The notes below the pieces were generated by a model, which had not been told where the DNA came from, did not search any database, and was given only the letters and a program-made list of their open reading frames with translations. Made by a program: the position numbers and the translations under genes. A DNA stretch of 64,000 nt, taken from assembly GCA_034401135.1 (NCBI GenBank), contig JAWZSP010000005.1, positions 3,100,001 through 3,164,000 on the forward strand. Direction: 5' to 3'. Within the stretch, counting starts at the first letter, position 1. Every line of letters begins with the position of its first letter. Positions 49,330 to 62,472 of the stretch are shown here, one piece after another. Source of the stretch: Volutella citrinella (taxonomy: Eukaryota > Ascomycota > Sordariomycetes > Hypocreales > Nectriaceae).

Positions 49330-52300
49330 TCAACGAGACTCCAGCGACTCCTGCAGTCCCTCCATCTCGCCGCTATGATACACCATGTCGTAAAACTGTC
49401 CCCTCGCATTGTACAAGTCCTTTGGGGAGCCACACCTGTCTCAGCGTCAGTGATGGGATTCGCAACTCTGGGTGGCCGCTTGGGCATGTGTAACTCACTC
49501 TAGAACGCGCCCGGCGCTCATCACAACAACCGTGTCATAGTCGATGATTGTGCGGAGACGGTGCGCAATGGTGACGAGCGTACGACCGCCTCCGGCGGCC
49601 TCCAGGTCGTTGCGCAGCACTGACTGGATGCCCCTGTCCGTCTCAAAGTCCATGCTTGCCGTGGCTTCGTCGAGCAGCATGAGCTTGCTCTGTCGAATCA
49701 GAGCGCGGCAGAGCGAGAGGACCTGACGCTGTCCGTGGGAGAAGTTCTCGCCTCGGGCGTCGACATTGGTATGCAGAGAGATCGTGCTATCGGAACTCGT
49801 CGAGTGGTCCGCAGCCATGGCCTCATCGGTGTAGGCCGGCTGCTCATCCTCGTCATCAGAGGATTGCGCCGAGAAGGAGGCGATTCCTTTGCAGTTATCG
49901 AGTGCCCTTTCAAGGACCTCCTTTGGGACATCCCCGCTCGGATCCAGGTTGGATTCCACGGTGCCGTTGAACAAGACAGCCTCTTGAGGAATGATCGTGA
50001 GGCTCTCGCGCAGCCGGTGTCGGGGCACCTTGGTGATGTCGATGCCGTCGAACAGGATTTGGCCTGAGACGACGTGCGTAAAGCGCAGAAGAGACAGCGC
50101 CAGCTATAGGCAAAGTTATTTAGCAAATCGTATCCAATATTCAAGAATGAACGAAGCAGCTTACCGTGCTCTTGCCTGAACCGGTTCGTCCGACGATTGC
50201 CACACGCTCCCCAGACCTGAACTTGAGATTGACATCTGTGAGGATATCTGGGCCGTTGGGGTCATAGCGGATCGTCACCTTTCTGAACTCAATCTCTCCG
50301 GATCGAGGCCACATACTTGGGATTACGTGGTCCGGACTATCGGTGTATTCGCCTTCGTTGGGGTACGCTTCGTCGTCCTTTTCTTCTGGTTCCAGTTTGA
50401 CATATTCCTTGACTCGATGGAACTACGCGAGGTCAGCACCCCGGGGCTCATTCACCATACTAGTCTCCACTTACACTCTGCATCTCGACTTCAAGATCGT
50501 TCATGGCCCTAACGAGCATTAAGATGGTCTGGCTCAGGGATGTAGCATTGGTCAGTGAAAATCCCACCAACCCCGCGGCGACCACCCCTGCCTGGGAGAC
50601 GGCAATGATTCCAGCCGATAGAGAGACGAGAGCCGTCACAAAATCTACCCGGACGGCCACCCAGCGGTTGGCGTTGAACATTGACTCGGAGGCGGCAGTC
50701 CAGGTGCGTAGCTTGGTCGCCAGCTCGTCTTGGAAAGTCTCGGCCATGCCGGCCCTCGCCCTCACGACAGAGAGGCCGGCCAGAGTATCGGCAAAATGAG
50801 AAAAGACCGGCGACTGGGCAGACGAGGTTAGGCGCTTGATGACAACGGCGGTGCGAGTGTACATTTCGCCTATGATGACGCCAGCAATGCAGGTCACCAG
50901 AGCGGGCACCATGAAGACGGGCATGATGCTGCTGACGGCGGCAAGACGGAAGAACATGAGAAGAAATGTGTCAAGCGTCATTCGCAGCATTGTACCGAGA
51001 TATGCGTCAATAGATGCCATATCACTAGAGAAACGGTTGAGGATTCGACCTATAGGGATATGGCTACAGCAGTGTGCGTGCTGTCAATGCTGGGCTCTCA
51101 TCTAGGCCTCGAGGAAGGGAGGGGGAAGTTCGTCACTTACTTGAACCACGATAGAGAAACGCCCATGATGGCTCGGATGAAGTCATTGTGCAGTCTCCTG
51201 GCTGCATTCCAGGCACCCCATTCAAACATGATGAGCACAACTGAGTAGGCTCCAAGCTCCACGACAATGACCAGAGCAAATATTCCCAGATAGTAGGCAA
51301 TGTCAATGTGCGCCTTGTGATTGTATGCTTCGACCCAGACCGACACCCACAGGTTGGAAACGAACTGAGCGATATTTGCGAGGAGTAGGAAGCCGATACA
51401 GGAAATGGCAAACACGGGGTGTCCGAAGTATCCCATGTATTGGAAGACTAGTAGTCAGGGTCAGTCATCGACAAATAGTGATATCAACATGGAGGGAGCG
51501 CTCACCAGTCATACGGCCCACCTTGCCAGAGTCTTTCATTTCTTGGTTTACAATATCCTTCGGCTCGTTCTTGCTGGCTTTGTTTGAATCGTTCAATATA
51601 CCGTTTTGATGCTGTGGCTGGGCCTCGATTCCACCTGCTGCTTCGCCTTCCTCGGGGCCGCCGCCACCACCACCCAGGACCTGAGCAAGGGCAATAGGGC
51701 GGCGGACGACGCCAATGTGCGTCTCTGTGGTGCTTACCTCTCCCTTGTCTAGAGCCACTGACAGATCGGCTTGCTCAGAAACCCAGAAAAGGTTGGTGAC
51801 AAGCACGGTTGTCCTCCCCTGAAGGAGGTTGCTACAGAAGCAATGCTCCCAGACGCCAGCGGCAGTTTTTGCATCTAGGGCAGCGAAGATGTCATCCAGA
51901 AGCACGAGCGGAGCCTTTGAGTACAATGCCCTGGCAAGAGCGACGCGGGCCTTTTGGCCTCCGGAGAGTGACGTGCCGTTCTCGCCGACCACGGTCATGT
52001 CTCCTCGGATCAGCTCCCGAAGGTCCTCCTTCAAGCAACACGCTTCGATGACACGGTCGTAGCGAGCAGGCTCGAAGGAGCTCCCAAAGACAACGTTTGA
52101 CTTGATGGTATCGTTCTGCAGCCATGCCGATTGTGAGGCATACGCCACGTCCTCGGGTCGCGTCACAGCGCCGCTTTCGATGTAGGTTTCGCCGAGGATT
52201 GCGAGCAAGAGGGTCGACTTACCGCTTCCGCTGGGGCCGCTTACAACGTTCAAGCCACCCTGGGCGAAGTCGAGGCTGATGTTGTTGAGCGTGAAGGCAG

Positions 52301-54276
52301 CCTTCTTGTTTCTTCGAAAGGAAGCATCTCGGATCCGAAGTGGCCCAGACGGGTACTTGGTCAGAGGCACGGTGCTCTCAAAGTACTTATCTAGCCTGGT
52401 GACAGATACCCACGCGCCTGCAAAGTTTCGTGCAAAGGAGCTGGCTTGCATGATGTTCCGCCGGATGTTCTTGACTAGATAGATGGTGGTGAAGGCGGTG
52501 GCAGCCTCCAGCCGCTGCTTGGCCAAGCCGACGTGTAAGCCAAACATGACCACCAAGGCGATGTAAGGGAATATCTGGGTGACTTGGTTCAGGATAACCT
52601 GCAGGACAGATACCGCCCACGAGGCCTTTTGCTCGGCAGCACGCGCATTGGTGATCTTTTCAGTGATGGGCTCCTCCCAGGCAAAATACTTGATTGCGCG
52701 GAGCGAGGCTAGGTACTCGGTGGCCAGCGACAGGCGAGCGTCCTGTGCCTTTCTAACTCGTCTTTGGAACTTGTACATGCATCTGCCCATCCAGAGAGAG
52801 ACCGGTGTGGCCAAGACCAAGACGGCCGTCCCAACCAGGGACACCCACCCCAACATTCTGTACATTCCAACCAGAGAGATGGTGGTGCCGATGGGAATAC
52901 CGACAAAGGCCATGACCAGGTCTCTGGATTTATACATGGCATCGACATCTGATGCCATCAGGTTTGCGAGACGTCCAGCCGAGGTGCTCTTTGACGTCGT
53001 TTGGCCCTTCTCAGACGTCTGCTTGGCACCGCCCGACTGCAGCTCAAAGGGATCCTCCTCGAGTTCCATGGACGTCAGTGCTGTCTGGTACAGCTCTTGC
53101 GTAAAGGCTGACTTGATCCGCACAATCAGCCTAGTGGAATTGAAGACGTACTGTTGAAAACACACGGATCGTGCCAACGGGCCGCAGAACATGAGCAGCA
53201 GCCAGATCCAGGGCTGATACACTGCGCCCTCGGGGTCGGCCAGGTAGTCGAGGAGCTTGAACATGGCGAAGGCTGCAACGTTCTCGAGCGCATGACTCAG
53301 AGCAATCCAGAAGGCCATCAGCAGCAGCTCGTGCTTTTGGAACCGAATAGCGGTCCGCAGAGTCTTTTTGGATGCTCGACGCGCCTGCCGGACTCGGTAG
53401 AGTAGATACTTGGGTTGGTCGTACCAGGCAATCTTGGGGATGTCAGACATTTCAAGCTCACCCTTTGTGCCCTTCCAGATGATGGCGGTAAGCCAGTCAT
53501 AGGAGAAGTAGTACGTAAACCAGCTGCAGGACTCCTCCGGGGCCGGCTCATCATCGACGGTAAGCCCACACACGGCCACATCAAACCGCGGAGGCATCCA
53601 TTCCCGCGGGGTAGTGATGGCGATGATGCAAGCCAGGGACAGGGCCAAGATTGATCCCGAGATGACCACATTACGAGTGCACACGCTTCCCATCTGAATG
53701 CATGGTAGGCCATGGGCGGCCACGAGAACTACCAAGAGGGCTCCGACAACGAAGTTGACCTGATGGAGGGCGATATGGCGCCAAGAGGGGTCATCGAGAA
53801 GGCGCAGCAGCCCGATAAGAAAAGCGTAAACGATGGCTAATAGATTGAGGACATGGGCTTGGCCATTGGCATAGGCAATGGCGAGAAAGGAAACGACGGC
53901 GACCCGTGCTGCCTGCGAGGCTAGTTCATACGGCCATCGGATCTTGGACGCTTTCGTCCGACGCGAGAATATCTCACCACGCAGCAAGATCAGGCGAATG
54001 ACGAGCCAGACGATGGAAATAAGGACAATGGCCCCCTGCAGGATACCGGACTCTGCGAACTGCGAGACGTCGTTGATCCAACGGACGCCAGGCAAAAACG
54101 AGAGCTGCTGGGCTCTGAAGGAGAGTCAGCAAACTTGATCTGAAGCGTTCCCTCCTGTGGAATGAAATGTGAACGACTTGCCTTGCGGGATAATCCACTG
54201 CGGGAGGATGTGAAAAATGGCTTCGGTCAAAGGGCGAAAAGATGATGTCGCCGAAGCGATCAATCACGACATCCAT
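49330..54276 (-). CDS. Full-size ABCC (MRP-type) ABC transporter
   Basis: Exons are 54276-54182, 54114-51506, 51447-51141, 51063-50475, 50422-50165, 50103-49499 and 49435-49330, giving 1522 aa. An N-terminal set of hydrophobic helices (TMD0, about residues 45-185) precedes TMD1. NBD1 has Walker [10 protein letters not shown] (about 657), LSGGQ (about 746) and a Walker B ending LLDD. The Asp instead of Glu after Walker B is typical of MRP NBD1. TMD2 spans about residues 900-1200. NBD2 has GRTGSGKST (1278-1286), signature FSHGQ (about 1406) and [11 protein letters not shown]. An acidic/Ser-rich insert lies in NBD2 before the signature, and a Gly/Pro-rich linker joins the halves. It likely exports organic anions, conjugates or metabolites at the plasma or vacuolar membrane; the substrate is unknown. 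Intron 1 is GC-AG. Confidence 0.94.
54115..54181 (-). other. GC-AG intron, first intron of the ABC transporter
   Basis: The donor reads AAG/GCAAGT, the consensus for the rare GC-AG class, and the acceptor is CTCCTTCAG. The join is phase-correct and gives PARAQQLSF. No GT donor nearby keeps the frame as well. Confidence 0.75.
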
Positions 54277-56120
54277 GGCGGCACCGGCATTTGTCAGACA
54301 CAGCGCAGGAGGGGTTTAATAGAAGAAGCGTAGGACATGCACAGGGCATGAGAACACAGTCTTGGGTTTCTGCAGGAGAGCTGCCGTGTAGCAGTAGATG
54401 ACCCGGAGAGAATGTGTGAGAGAATGAGCGTCAATGGGATTGGGAGAGGAGAGTCGAGGGTCAGCATGGAAACTGCATCATCGTTGCGGCATGCACAACG
54501 CCAGGCGGCGATTACGCAGCGGATGTAGGTGGGTTGGTTATCAGGCTGTAGCGCCCTAGCGGCGGGGCCCCAGCGCCAGCAACCAGCCCGTCCTGGACCG
54601 GCAGTGGAGCACAAGTCTGAGGACTGAGGTGCCCCAGTGGGTTTTTGTTCCACGTTCCATTGGGGAGGCGGCGCCCCCAACTGGCCCAACGTCTCGGGAG
54701 TTGGGACGGGAACTTAGGGACGCGTGCAAGCGGGGCATCCCGACGTAGGACGGGGGGTCAACTAGCAGCTTTGCCATGGGGCCATGACTCTCGTCTCGAA
54801 CTTCGGATGCATGCTGCGTCGGTTCTGTCCTGTTTGTATGGCAGCTGATGGGGAACCGCCCTGGGATGTTGGGAGTGGCGGACGGCGGGGATGTACACTG
54901 CAGATGCCGGGACCCAGTGGAGGGGCCAGCCCACTCCAGCGGCGGTGGGGGGTTTGTCCGTCAGGCGGCTCAGGCCCGCCCCCCGGCCGAGCCAGCTCCG
55001 GCCGGCTCCCTTGGCGGCACTGTGCCAGGTAGCATGGGGAAGCAAACGGGCAGCAACATCCTTTCACTGACACCTGCCAGCACCACAATGCGGACGACCT
55101 GTTGTTTACCCCGTGCCGCAATCAATGGCGGACACGGAATTGCATTGTTTGTTCTCCCGAGTCAGACGCATCGGCCATCCAGACGCAGCGCAGGCCCCCT
55201 TGCACCGGCCTGGTCGGTCCCTCAGCGCCGTCCCCAGGAATGAGGCGGCGCACGGCGACAGGATACCCAACGGCTTGACCGCCTCGCCAACCGCCCTTCC
55301 GCCCTGACCGGTCAAGGGTAATGCTTCGCCGTCCAATCCACTCGCCTGCTTGTCGTCGCCTTTGCTCGCCTTCTTTTCTCATCGCTGCCACGGTGAAGAC
55401 CAAGGGGGTGGTGCGCCCTTGCAGCATGCATCGCGCTCGCGGCCCCATCTTCACTCCCGGTTCCGAGGCCGGCATGGCTTCTGCCAGGCGAGTTACGCAC
55501 ATAGCCAATGGCTTCTGCCGGGGGGTTGTGGTGTAAAGCCGACTGCTGATTGTTTCTGATAACAAAGAGAGAGGACGAGGACGAGGGTTACATTGCAGTC
55601 GGCCAGGAGGGGGTCTTCTGGGCTGATCAAGCAGTGGTGGGTGCGTCGCACGCCATTCAATGAGGCACTACTTCTGGCTGTGATCAGCGACCAGCCAGAT
55701 CAATGAGGAAGATTTGGCAATCAGTGCAACCGTCGAAGCAAGGCGGTTTATTGCATGGGTGATGAATGCGTATCTAGGACCGTGGGGTCAGGGCCGACCG
55801 CCTCTTGTGTAACCAGATGGCTGCACTGAGACAAGACAGAGTGCCCGAAACATCGGAGCCAACCATCCACTTGCCACCTGGAGCAAGAATGTCCAAGCAA
55901 TACTCGCTGGAGAACCCTCCATCAATACTAAATGCGCACATCTAATATGCGATAGGCTGTAGTACAAATCAATCATGTCCGCCAATTCAAGGGCGAAACA
56001 TCGACCCCATGGCGCATGGCTCATTTGATTCTTCTCTCTTGTCGTGAGATGGAGACGGCACCAGCAGCCGAGGCAGACTCACATCGACACCACAATGTGC
56101 AACACCGAATCAGCCTCCCA
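54277..56120. other. Intergenic stretch, ABC transporter promoter side
   Basis: It holds the upstream region of the ABC transporter and the 3' side of the phosphopantetheinyl transferase gene. No supportable gene; several GC-rich open frames on both strands lack recognisable domains. Confidence 0.55.
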
Positions 56121-56784
56121 TCACGCCTCGGAGCTTGCCTTGCTGTGGTCATACCCAAGGCAAACAGCCGTCGCATAGTCGCCGTCATGGCTGATCGATA
56201 CCATGGCGCACTCGTCTGCTTCCGAGCCCTCTTCGCCCCGGATCCTCGCTACGGGCGGCCCGCTGCCCAGCCTATCGCCGTCCACCACCCGCCGCTCTAT
56301 CATGACATCGTGCAACGACAGCCGCCGGTACGTGTGCGCCTTGATGGCGGCCTCTTTAGCTGCAAACCTGCACGCAAGGGGAAAAGAGACAAGAAACGCG
56401 TCAGCAAAGCGCACCAAAAGAGAAGGATATTTGTCCCACGGGGGTGGTGGGTTGTCATCCCTCACGAATTCGCCTAGCCGAGTCGATGTGTACGCACCTC
56501 CCTGCCAGAAACGCAGCACACTTCCAGAGCTCCGTGTCCTTCGCAGCCGACCCGCCGCCTAGGGAGTCGCTCTGTCCCGACGCGGACCCTGCCGCTGCGC
56601 GCGTAACGACCTGCAGGCGCGCATGGCTGAGCTGCCGCTCCTCGGGGGACAGGACGCGGTCGACGAAGCGCGTCGCCCGAGGGCCCTGGAGGATGGCGTA
56701 GACCCGGGAGATCTGGCAGATGTCCGTCCCGACGTTGAGCGGGAAGGGGAACGGTCGCAGCGGCCTCATGTGCGGTCCGTGCAA
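56121..56784 (-). CDS. ppt2: AcpS-type 4'-phosphopantetheinyl transferase
   Basis: Exons are 56784-56498 and 56367-56121, giving 177 aa; AG/G joining keeps phase at Arg96. VGTDICQIS (18-26) carries the metal-binding Asp21. FAAKEAAIKA (97-106) carries Glu101 and Lys100 of the P3 motif. A basic segment RVLSPEERQL follows the first motif. The length fits single-domain AcpS enzymes rather than the longer Sfp type. In fungi this class (Ppt2) moves phosphopantetheine from CoA to the mitochondrial acyl carrier protein. Two start codons (Met1 and Met6) are possible; neither gives a strong targeting sequence by eye. A Gly/Ser/Ala-rich insert (about 65-85) is unusual for bacterial AcpS. Confidence 0.9.
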
Positions 56785-57422
56785 CGTCGCCGAGTGATGC
56801 GGTGCGTCGATGCTGGGTGGGAAAAGACCAGGTGTAGAGGGAGGAGGAATTCAATGGGACCTAGGATTCGACCCTCTGCGATCCGCACGCACTCACTGGC
56901 GCCACCCACGATGGTCACCCTGTGCCTAGTGGAGCCTGGACATATTTTGGGCTGTGAGCATGGGCCAGCGGCACCTTATCGATACAGTGTGGGGTGGCCA
57001 AGCTACCGACGCTTGTGGCTGCGAGTGGACCCTATTCGACGTCATTGAGTGACGACACCCACCTCGGTCGCAAATCGTTAGAAGCACAAACAGACACGGG
57101 AATGGTGACTTCTTCAATGATGGTAATAGTAGTAATTTTGCAACGATAGTGAGAATCTGCATTACGGTACTGATCAGAAGTCCTCAAACTCCCCACCGTC
57201 CTGACCCCGCAAGGCAATGGGCAAGCTGAAATCCAATTACATCCTAGCAACCTGGAGCTATAAGACGGTAAAAACCGGCAATTCTGCAACTCTGCAATAG
57301 ATATCACATGGTCGGTGATTATTTAATTTTCCCCCATATTTTCATGGGGGTATAGCCTCGGTCGCGAGGCTTCATTCGCGGGCTTTGGCGAGTTCTTGTC
57401 ATGATGCCGGCAACCGGCCGGC
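56785..57422. other. Intergenic stretch between PPT2 and the DUF1774 gene
   Basis: Promoter of the phosphopantetheinyl transferase gene plus the 3' side of the DUF1774 gene. The 57060-57350 part is AT-rich. Nothing else is visible. Confidence 0.6.
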
Positions 57423-58508
57423 TTAGTTTTCGGCGAGTAGCGGGGCACGCTCCTGGTCCGCCGGAGGAGCGGCTTGTCCCCAGCCAAAACTTCTGCCCGT
57501 CCAAGCAGGGACGGCGACTACGACCGTCAAGACGAACAGGACGGCCATGATGACAAAGGCGAAGATCCACTGGAGGGCAATGACCTGGTTCAAGAACTGG
57601 GCGACGCCAAGTGCGGCAGCGAGCACACTCAGGAAAAAGCCCATGGTGTAATCCTAGAGCACTGGTCAGCACTGCCGGAAAGTGTCAGGGTTTGAGATTC
57701 TCTCACCTTGTAGATGACGATGAAGAAGAGTCCATAGACGAGGATGGCCCAGACAAAAATGTTGCCAAAGATGCGGGGCACCGCGTGCGAGGGATGCTTG
57801 ACGAGGAAGGCCCCGTTCCAGTAGATGGCCACAAACGTCCAGGCGAGAGGCCCCGAGACGACGGGGGCGTGGATGAAGCGCGGGTAGGTGTTGTGGCGGA
57901 AGTAAAGCGAGGAGAGGTTGAAGAAGTTGATGATGAGGAGCAGCTCGGCCCAGGCGAACTGGGAGCGGACGAAGAGCATGACGAAGCCAAAGTGGAGCAG
58001 GTTGTTGAAGATGAAGTGGCTGCCCACGCTGGCGGCGGCATGAACAATGTCGGCATTGCTGGAGAAGAGGTGTCCGACATAGCCAAACTGGAGGATGAAG
58101 AGCACAACCCTTGAACGACGAGGTTAGAGCCGGTAGGGGGGTTAAACGCCTGACGGTTCCGGGAAGACTCACCAGTACACATCAACAATGGTCGAGTTCA
58201 GAGTAAAAGCAGTGGGGTAGTGGTAGTTCTGGCCCCAAATCGTCCTCCTCTTGCCATGGCCATGATCTTGGGGAACGTTGACAACATAGTAGATGGTGAC
58301 AACGACGGAGAGGAGCCACGTCAAGAGGGTCAGGACCTTGTATGTGAGGATCGACCCATGAGAGTGAGACTCTCTCTTGGCGAAAGGGTTGACTTGGATA
58401 GCGAATTAGTGTCAGCTTGGCAATGCGAGGCGACGCGTGTCGGCAGCATATGGTGGAGGACGGGTACGGAAGAGGATGGATGTACATACGTTGAGCCCAG
58501 GACGCCAT
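57423..58508 (-). CDS. DUF1774-type multi-pass membrane protein
   Basis: Exons are 58508-58490, 58392-58173, 58109-57707 and 57653-57423, giving 290 aa. The protein starts MASWAQLNPFAKRESHSHG. About seven to eight hydrophobic segments follow, the first at about 26-45 and the last ending before the AWTGRSFGWG stretch near the C terminus. The tail ends PLLAEN. The layout matches the fungal DUF1774 family, whose function is not known; the family call is from memory of its conserved middle (WNGAFLVKHPSHAVPRIFGN). Introns 1 and 2 both use AAG acceptors; the joins are supported by phase and protein continuity. The first coding exon is only 19 nt. Confidence 0.8.
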
Positions 58509-61500
58509 GGTTTACTGTCGGCGGCACGAGCAGGAGCTGGGGTATGGATGCGCAATGGGCAGGCCAAGAATCGGATGCTGAACGGTATTAGATCGGTTGG
58601 CGAATTCCTGAGAATTGGAAATTCCGTGCGGGTGTAAGAGGGTGGGAGGCGAGATGGCACGAGTGGCGGGCGAGGGTTGTATTTAAAGGGCCCGCCCCAA
58701 AACAAAACACTGGGCTTGCGGGGAAGCAGGAGCAGAGCAGCGACAAGCGAAGTAGCTGAGGGGTTCGTCTATGTCACACCACTTGGGAGCGGCGAGGGTT
58801 TGGAGGGATTCTGCTCTGGGGGAGGGTTCGAGGGTGGCCGGCCGCTTTGGCTTGGGGCAGCCGAAAAGGCTAAAACAGCAAACAGGGAGCATCGCCGTGG
58901 AATGGGGCATCGTGTTGTGCATGACGCCTTTTGACGCACTACTGCTACGTAGTATTGGGCAGTAGCCCGAGACTTGCACCGGCCTCCGGTACGGTCGATG
59001 GCAGCGGCGGCCACTGATTGGCCCAGGACGGCGGCTGCCGGTCAGGCATATGACCTACTACTCTAGGACCATGAGCAGAGTCGCGAGGGGCGAGCAGGGG
59101 AGGCGGCGAGAGGAGTTCGGCCAGGCGAGGCTAGGCCCGGCTGCTCGTACTCTCTGTTGGGGCCGGGTTGTTCGCTGCTGTTAGTCACATCTGCCGTCGC
59201 TGGAGGACGAGACAGGATTGGGATTGGCCCGACCGGCAGCAGAGACATGGCTGGTGATGGGCCGGGCGGCGGCAGAGAGCACGTTTGTCGTTTGTGAGGC
59301 ACCAGAGGTAGTGCATCGGCACAGGAGCTGGCCGAATATGGCCATGTGGGAGACGGAGGTGGTGGGATGGGAGGGTTTAGTCCGTCTTGGGCATGCATCA
59401 TGGGACGGGATGCGCAGCCCTTGCGGGGCGTGGGCCTGGTAAGGGAGGGGAGGGGATGGAGGGGATGGGATGAGCTCTGGGAGGACAGACATCAAGGTCG
59501 GCCAAGCCACCGCTTGCCAGTCTCACAATCGACAGTGACTTGGGCTTAGGGGGGGACGGAGGGGGATTCAATCTACATGTATGGAGCAGGGGCATACGAC
59601 AGGCCCAATTCAATAGAATCCTTCATACGCGTCGGGTGGGTGTGCAGCACGAGGACGGGAGAGACGGGCTGAAGAGAGACACGCAGATACTTAGTTGTAA
59701 ATAGTTCCGGCTCTCTCTGGGGGGATGGACCGATATCTTGTAATTCCAAAGCATCCAAGGCAAATGCACAGTTTACTTGTTCTGTTTGTTGTTCGGCCGG
59801 CCGTCGGCGCGGCGCGCAAGAGGCAGTCACGCGAGCAACTTCCGTCTTGGAATTTAAACTGCGGGACTACAGGCAGCAACGAGTACGTACCTGATGGGCG
59901 CTGCTATGCTTCTGCGGTGATATGCACTCCGGGTGTTGTTTTTGCCTTGAAGCAGTGCAAAGTGGTTGATGCGGTTTGATGGATGAGAAAATCCCCTTGT
60001 CATCAATCTGGAGACCTGGGCAAACTGCCCGGCGAACACTAACTAAAAATGATCGCCCCGCGCTAAATCAGCCTAATCAGGTGGCACCGATGCACCGTAT
60101 ACCTACTGTGGCAAGCCTGGCCACGCCCAGGGCGTCGACTGGCTTTGACAGGCTGTGACCAGTGAACAGCCGGCCTAAAGCGCGCCCCGCCTTGTGCCTG
60201 CGCTGGCCATTGCAAGGCCTAGTGGCTCCCTGGCTCCCACCGCCCGTCTGTGGACTCTCTCTTTGCACTAGCGGGCCAGCGTCGCTCCCCACTCATCATT
60301 GGCTGCTACAACACTGCGATGACGAGTCGATTCTAACCAAGCACAGCAACAACAGATGTATCCCATCCTCAATCATGTACTACGTACGGACGTACATGTA
60401 TGTCATCTGCCTCGTCTCAACCTGACTGGCCGGGAAGAGGACGGAAAAAACTGGGTACCGGCCAGACGCGTGTGTGAGCGCGCGTTGTCGAATGACCTGT
60501 GGCTCTCTGTAACACCTGCTTGGTCTCCAGTGGTAGTGCCGCGGGCAAGGTAGCCACTGGAGATGAGATGGTTTCCCTGGCAAGACTCGGAGCACAAAAC
60601 GCTCAACTGCCCATGGCCACCCACACTGCAGGGAGCTGTTTCGGATTGATGCGAGCGACCATGCCGGCCTGATGCGTGCAATGACGAGCCGCAGCACAGA
60701 AGCACCAGCTGTGGGCAGCCCCCTAGGTCATCACCGTTGATTAGCGGCACCGAGTCCATCCTCGACTTACACGCCCAGGCGACTGGACATTGCTACCTCA
60801 ACCGCAGCCACATCCACAGCCACCGCCGCAGATCGAGATTCACAAAACCTCCCGAGCTAGACTCGGTCTTTGTAATTTGGGATTTTACACATTCGTAGCT
60901 CAGCCTGCTGCGCCGTGCGCTACCGTCTGCCTGGCTGCCTGGCTGCCTGCGGGGCCCATTGCAGCCAATCAGCCACCCAGCGGCTTTGGATCTTCACCTC
61001 CGAGGCCTCTTCCTTGCTGATTGCAGTTGGTTTTCGGTTTCCATCCACCCACCCATGACAAATGTTGAGCTGGCACTGGCACGTCCTCATGAGCTGCCTG
61101 CCGCTTCTCGTCAGTCTTGTCAGACTCATCCAACCCTGAGCGTTCCGGGGCCAGCGAGCACGTCACAGTCGGTGCAGATAGCCGTCGGCCCCCGGCAGCG
61201 CTCTCACCATCATAGCTACGTGTTCTCGAATACTGGGTCCCATGCTAATTTGTTAGTGAGTCTCATGCACATTTGAGTTGATCACGGCTGCTTGCTTGGT
61301 TCGCGGACGGTTGCCGTGGCGGACAAAGCCGCGCGGTGAGCATGTAATCAACTTTTTTCTTCCAACTTGATGAAATACAATACGCGTGTCGGTTTGGTGA
61401 TTTATCTTACACCATGCTCGTCTTATCTATTGGCCCGTTTCCTCCCCTCCCACCCCCCAGATGCTTCCCATGAGGTTGATGGTATCAAATGCATGCACGT

Positions 61501-61640
61501 TGCGGATCCCCCAGGCCGTGCTCCGATGCAAACTCCGACAAATGAGTAAAAAAAAACAAATGAATCATAAATGCAATCCCAAGACACCCATGTAGTTTTT
61601 ACCAGCCAGTTAAATCATCATCTAAAGGCTGAGGACAATT
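58509..61640. other. Intergenic stretch upstream of the DUF1774 gene
   Basis: It begins with the DUF1774 promoter. No supportable gene in about 3.1 kb; the open frames are short or biased in composition. Confidence 0.5.
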
Positions 61641-62318
61641 TCAGGTTCCACGGCGAAGCCTCCGCGTCGTTGACCTCTTCCCACCAAAGAGGTCGTCGCC
61701 GGCGTTTTTCCACAGCTCAAAGCTGGCCTGTCGTTTTGCTGCTCGTATCTCGAGGGGGTCGCTTGGGCGCTCGCTCTTGCGCATTGTGTCCGGACCCGTG
61801 CTGCTGTCACGGTTCACAGCCTGGCCGCGTGCCTCTCCCGACCCGTCCACGCTGGGTTCCTGGAGAGGTGGGCGGGGCATGATGACGGGAACGTTAAACG
61901 CAACGGCCTGTGTGACTTTGGTCGGTAACTCGGGCAAGTCGTTGGCAGCGCGAGCTTGAGCGCGGTTTTCAGAACGATCACGCCTCGCCTGTGGCGGCGG
62001 TGGGCTGAAGGCACTGCCAAGGCGATGAGGATGATGGGCGCGGGGTGGCATGGCGGGGTGCGCGAGGTGAGGTGTGCCCCTGTAGCGCAGCGCAGGTGAT
62101 GTGACAGACGGCCGGAATAAATGGGTTTGGATGGCGGCTGCAGATTCGGTGGTAAATGTGAATGTGAATACGAATATGAATATGAAGCCGAAGACAGAGC
62201 TGGAAAGTGAGGCAACACGGCTTGGTCTACGCACGTCAACAACCAGCGCCATCGAGGTGCAGGGCCAGGGCGGGATTATATATCTGCAGCAGCTCTCGCG
62301 CCATGCCAGAACGGACAA
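61641..62318 (-). CDS. Possible hypothetical protein (weak)
   Basis: A single open frame of up to 225 codons. The N-terminal half includes a Phe/Thr/Ile/Val-alternating segment that comes from a hexamer repeat at about 62153-62187. The C-terminal 100 residues look more protein-like: Ala/Arg/Glu-rich helices, then KRQASFELWKNAGDDLFGG and a basic end KRSTTRRLRRGT. No family is recognised. The true start may be an internal ATG (for example 62246, 62051). It could be a fast-evolving gene or chance. Confidence 0.3.
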   Translation of the reverse strand: MSVLAWRESCCRYIIPPWPCTSMALVVDVRRPSRVASLSSSVFGFIFIFVFTFTFTTESAAAIQTHLFRPSVTSPALRYRGTPHLAHPAMPPRAHHPHRLGSAFSPPPPQARRDRSENRAQARAANDLPELPTKVTQAVAFNVPVIMPRPPLQEPSVDGSGEARGQAVNRDSSTGPDTMRKSERPSDPLEIRAAKRQASFELWKNAGDDLFGGKRSTTRRLRRGT

Positions 62319-62472
62319 AGTGATGGGCGATGGCTACCCAACGCCGGGATGGGAGGGTCGGACTCCCAATCGTTTTTGTGAATTGGGACACAATTACGCA
62401 CATGCAGCAGACTCGCTCACGGGATCGCACGCACGCTGACGGAGCCACAGCGGCCTTTTTTTTCCGAGCTAC

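Noticed and set aside
49330..56784. Secondary-metabolite cluster (ABC transporter plus phosphopantetheinyl transferase)
   Set aside because: The transferase is the short AcpS type for mitochondrial ACP, and no polyketide, peptide or terpene synthase is present.
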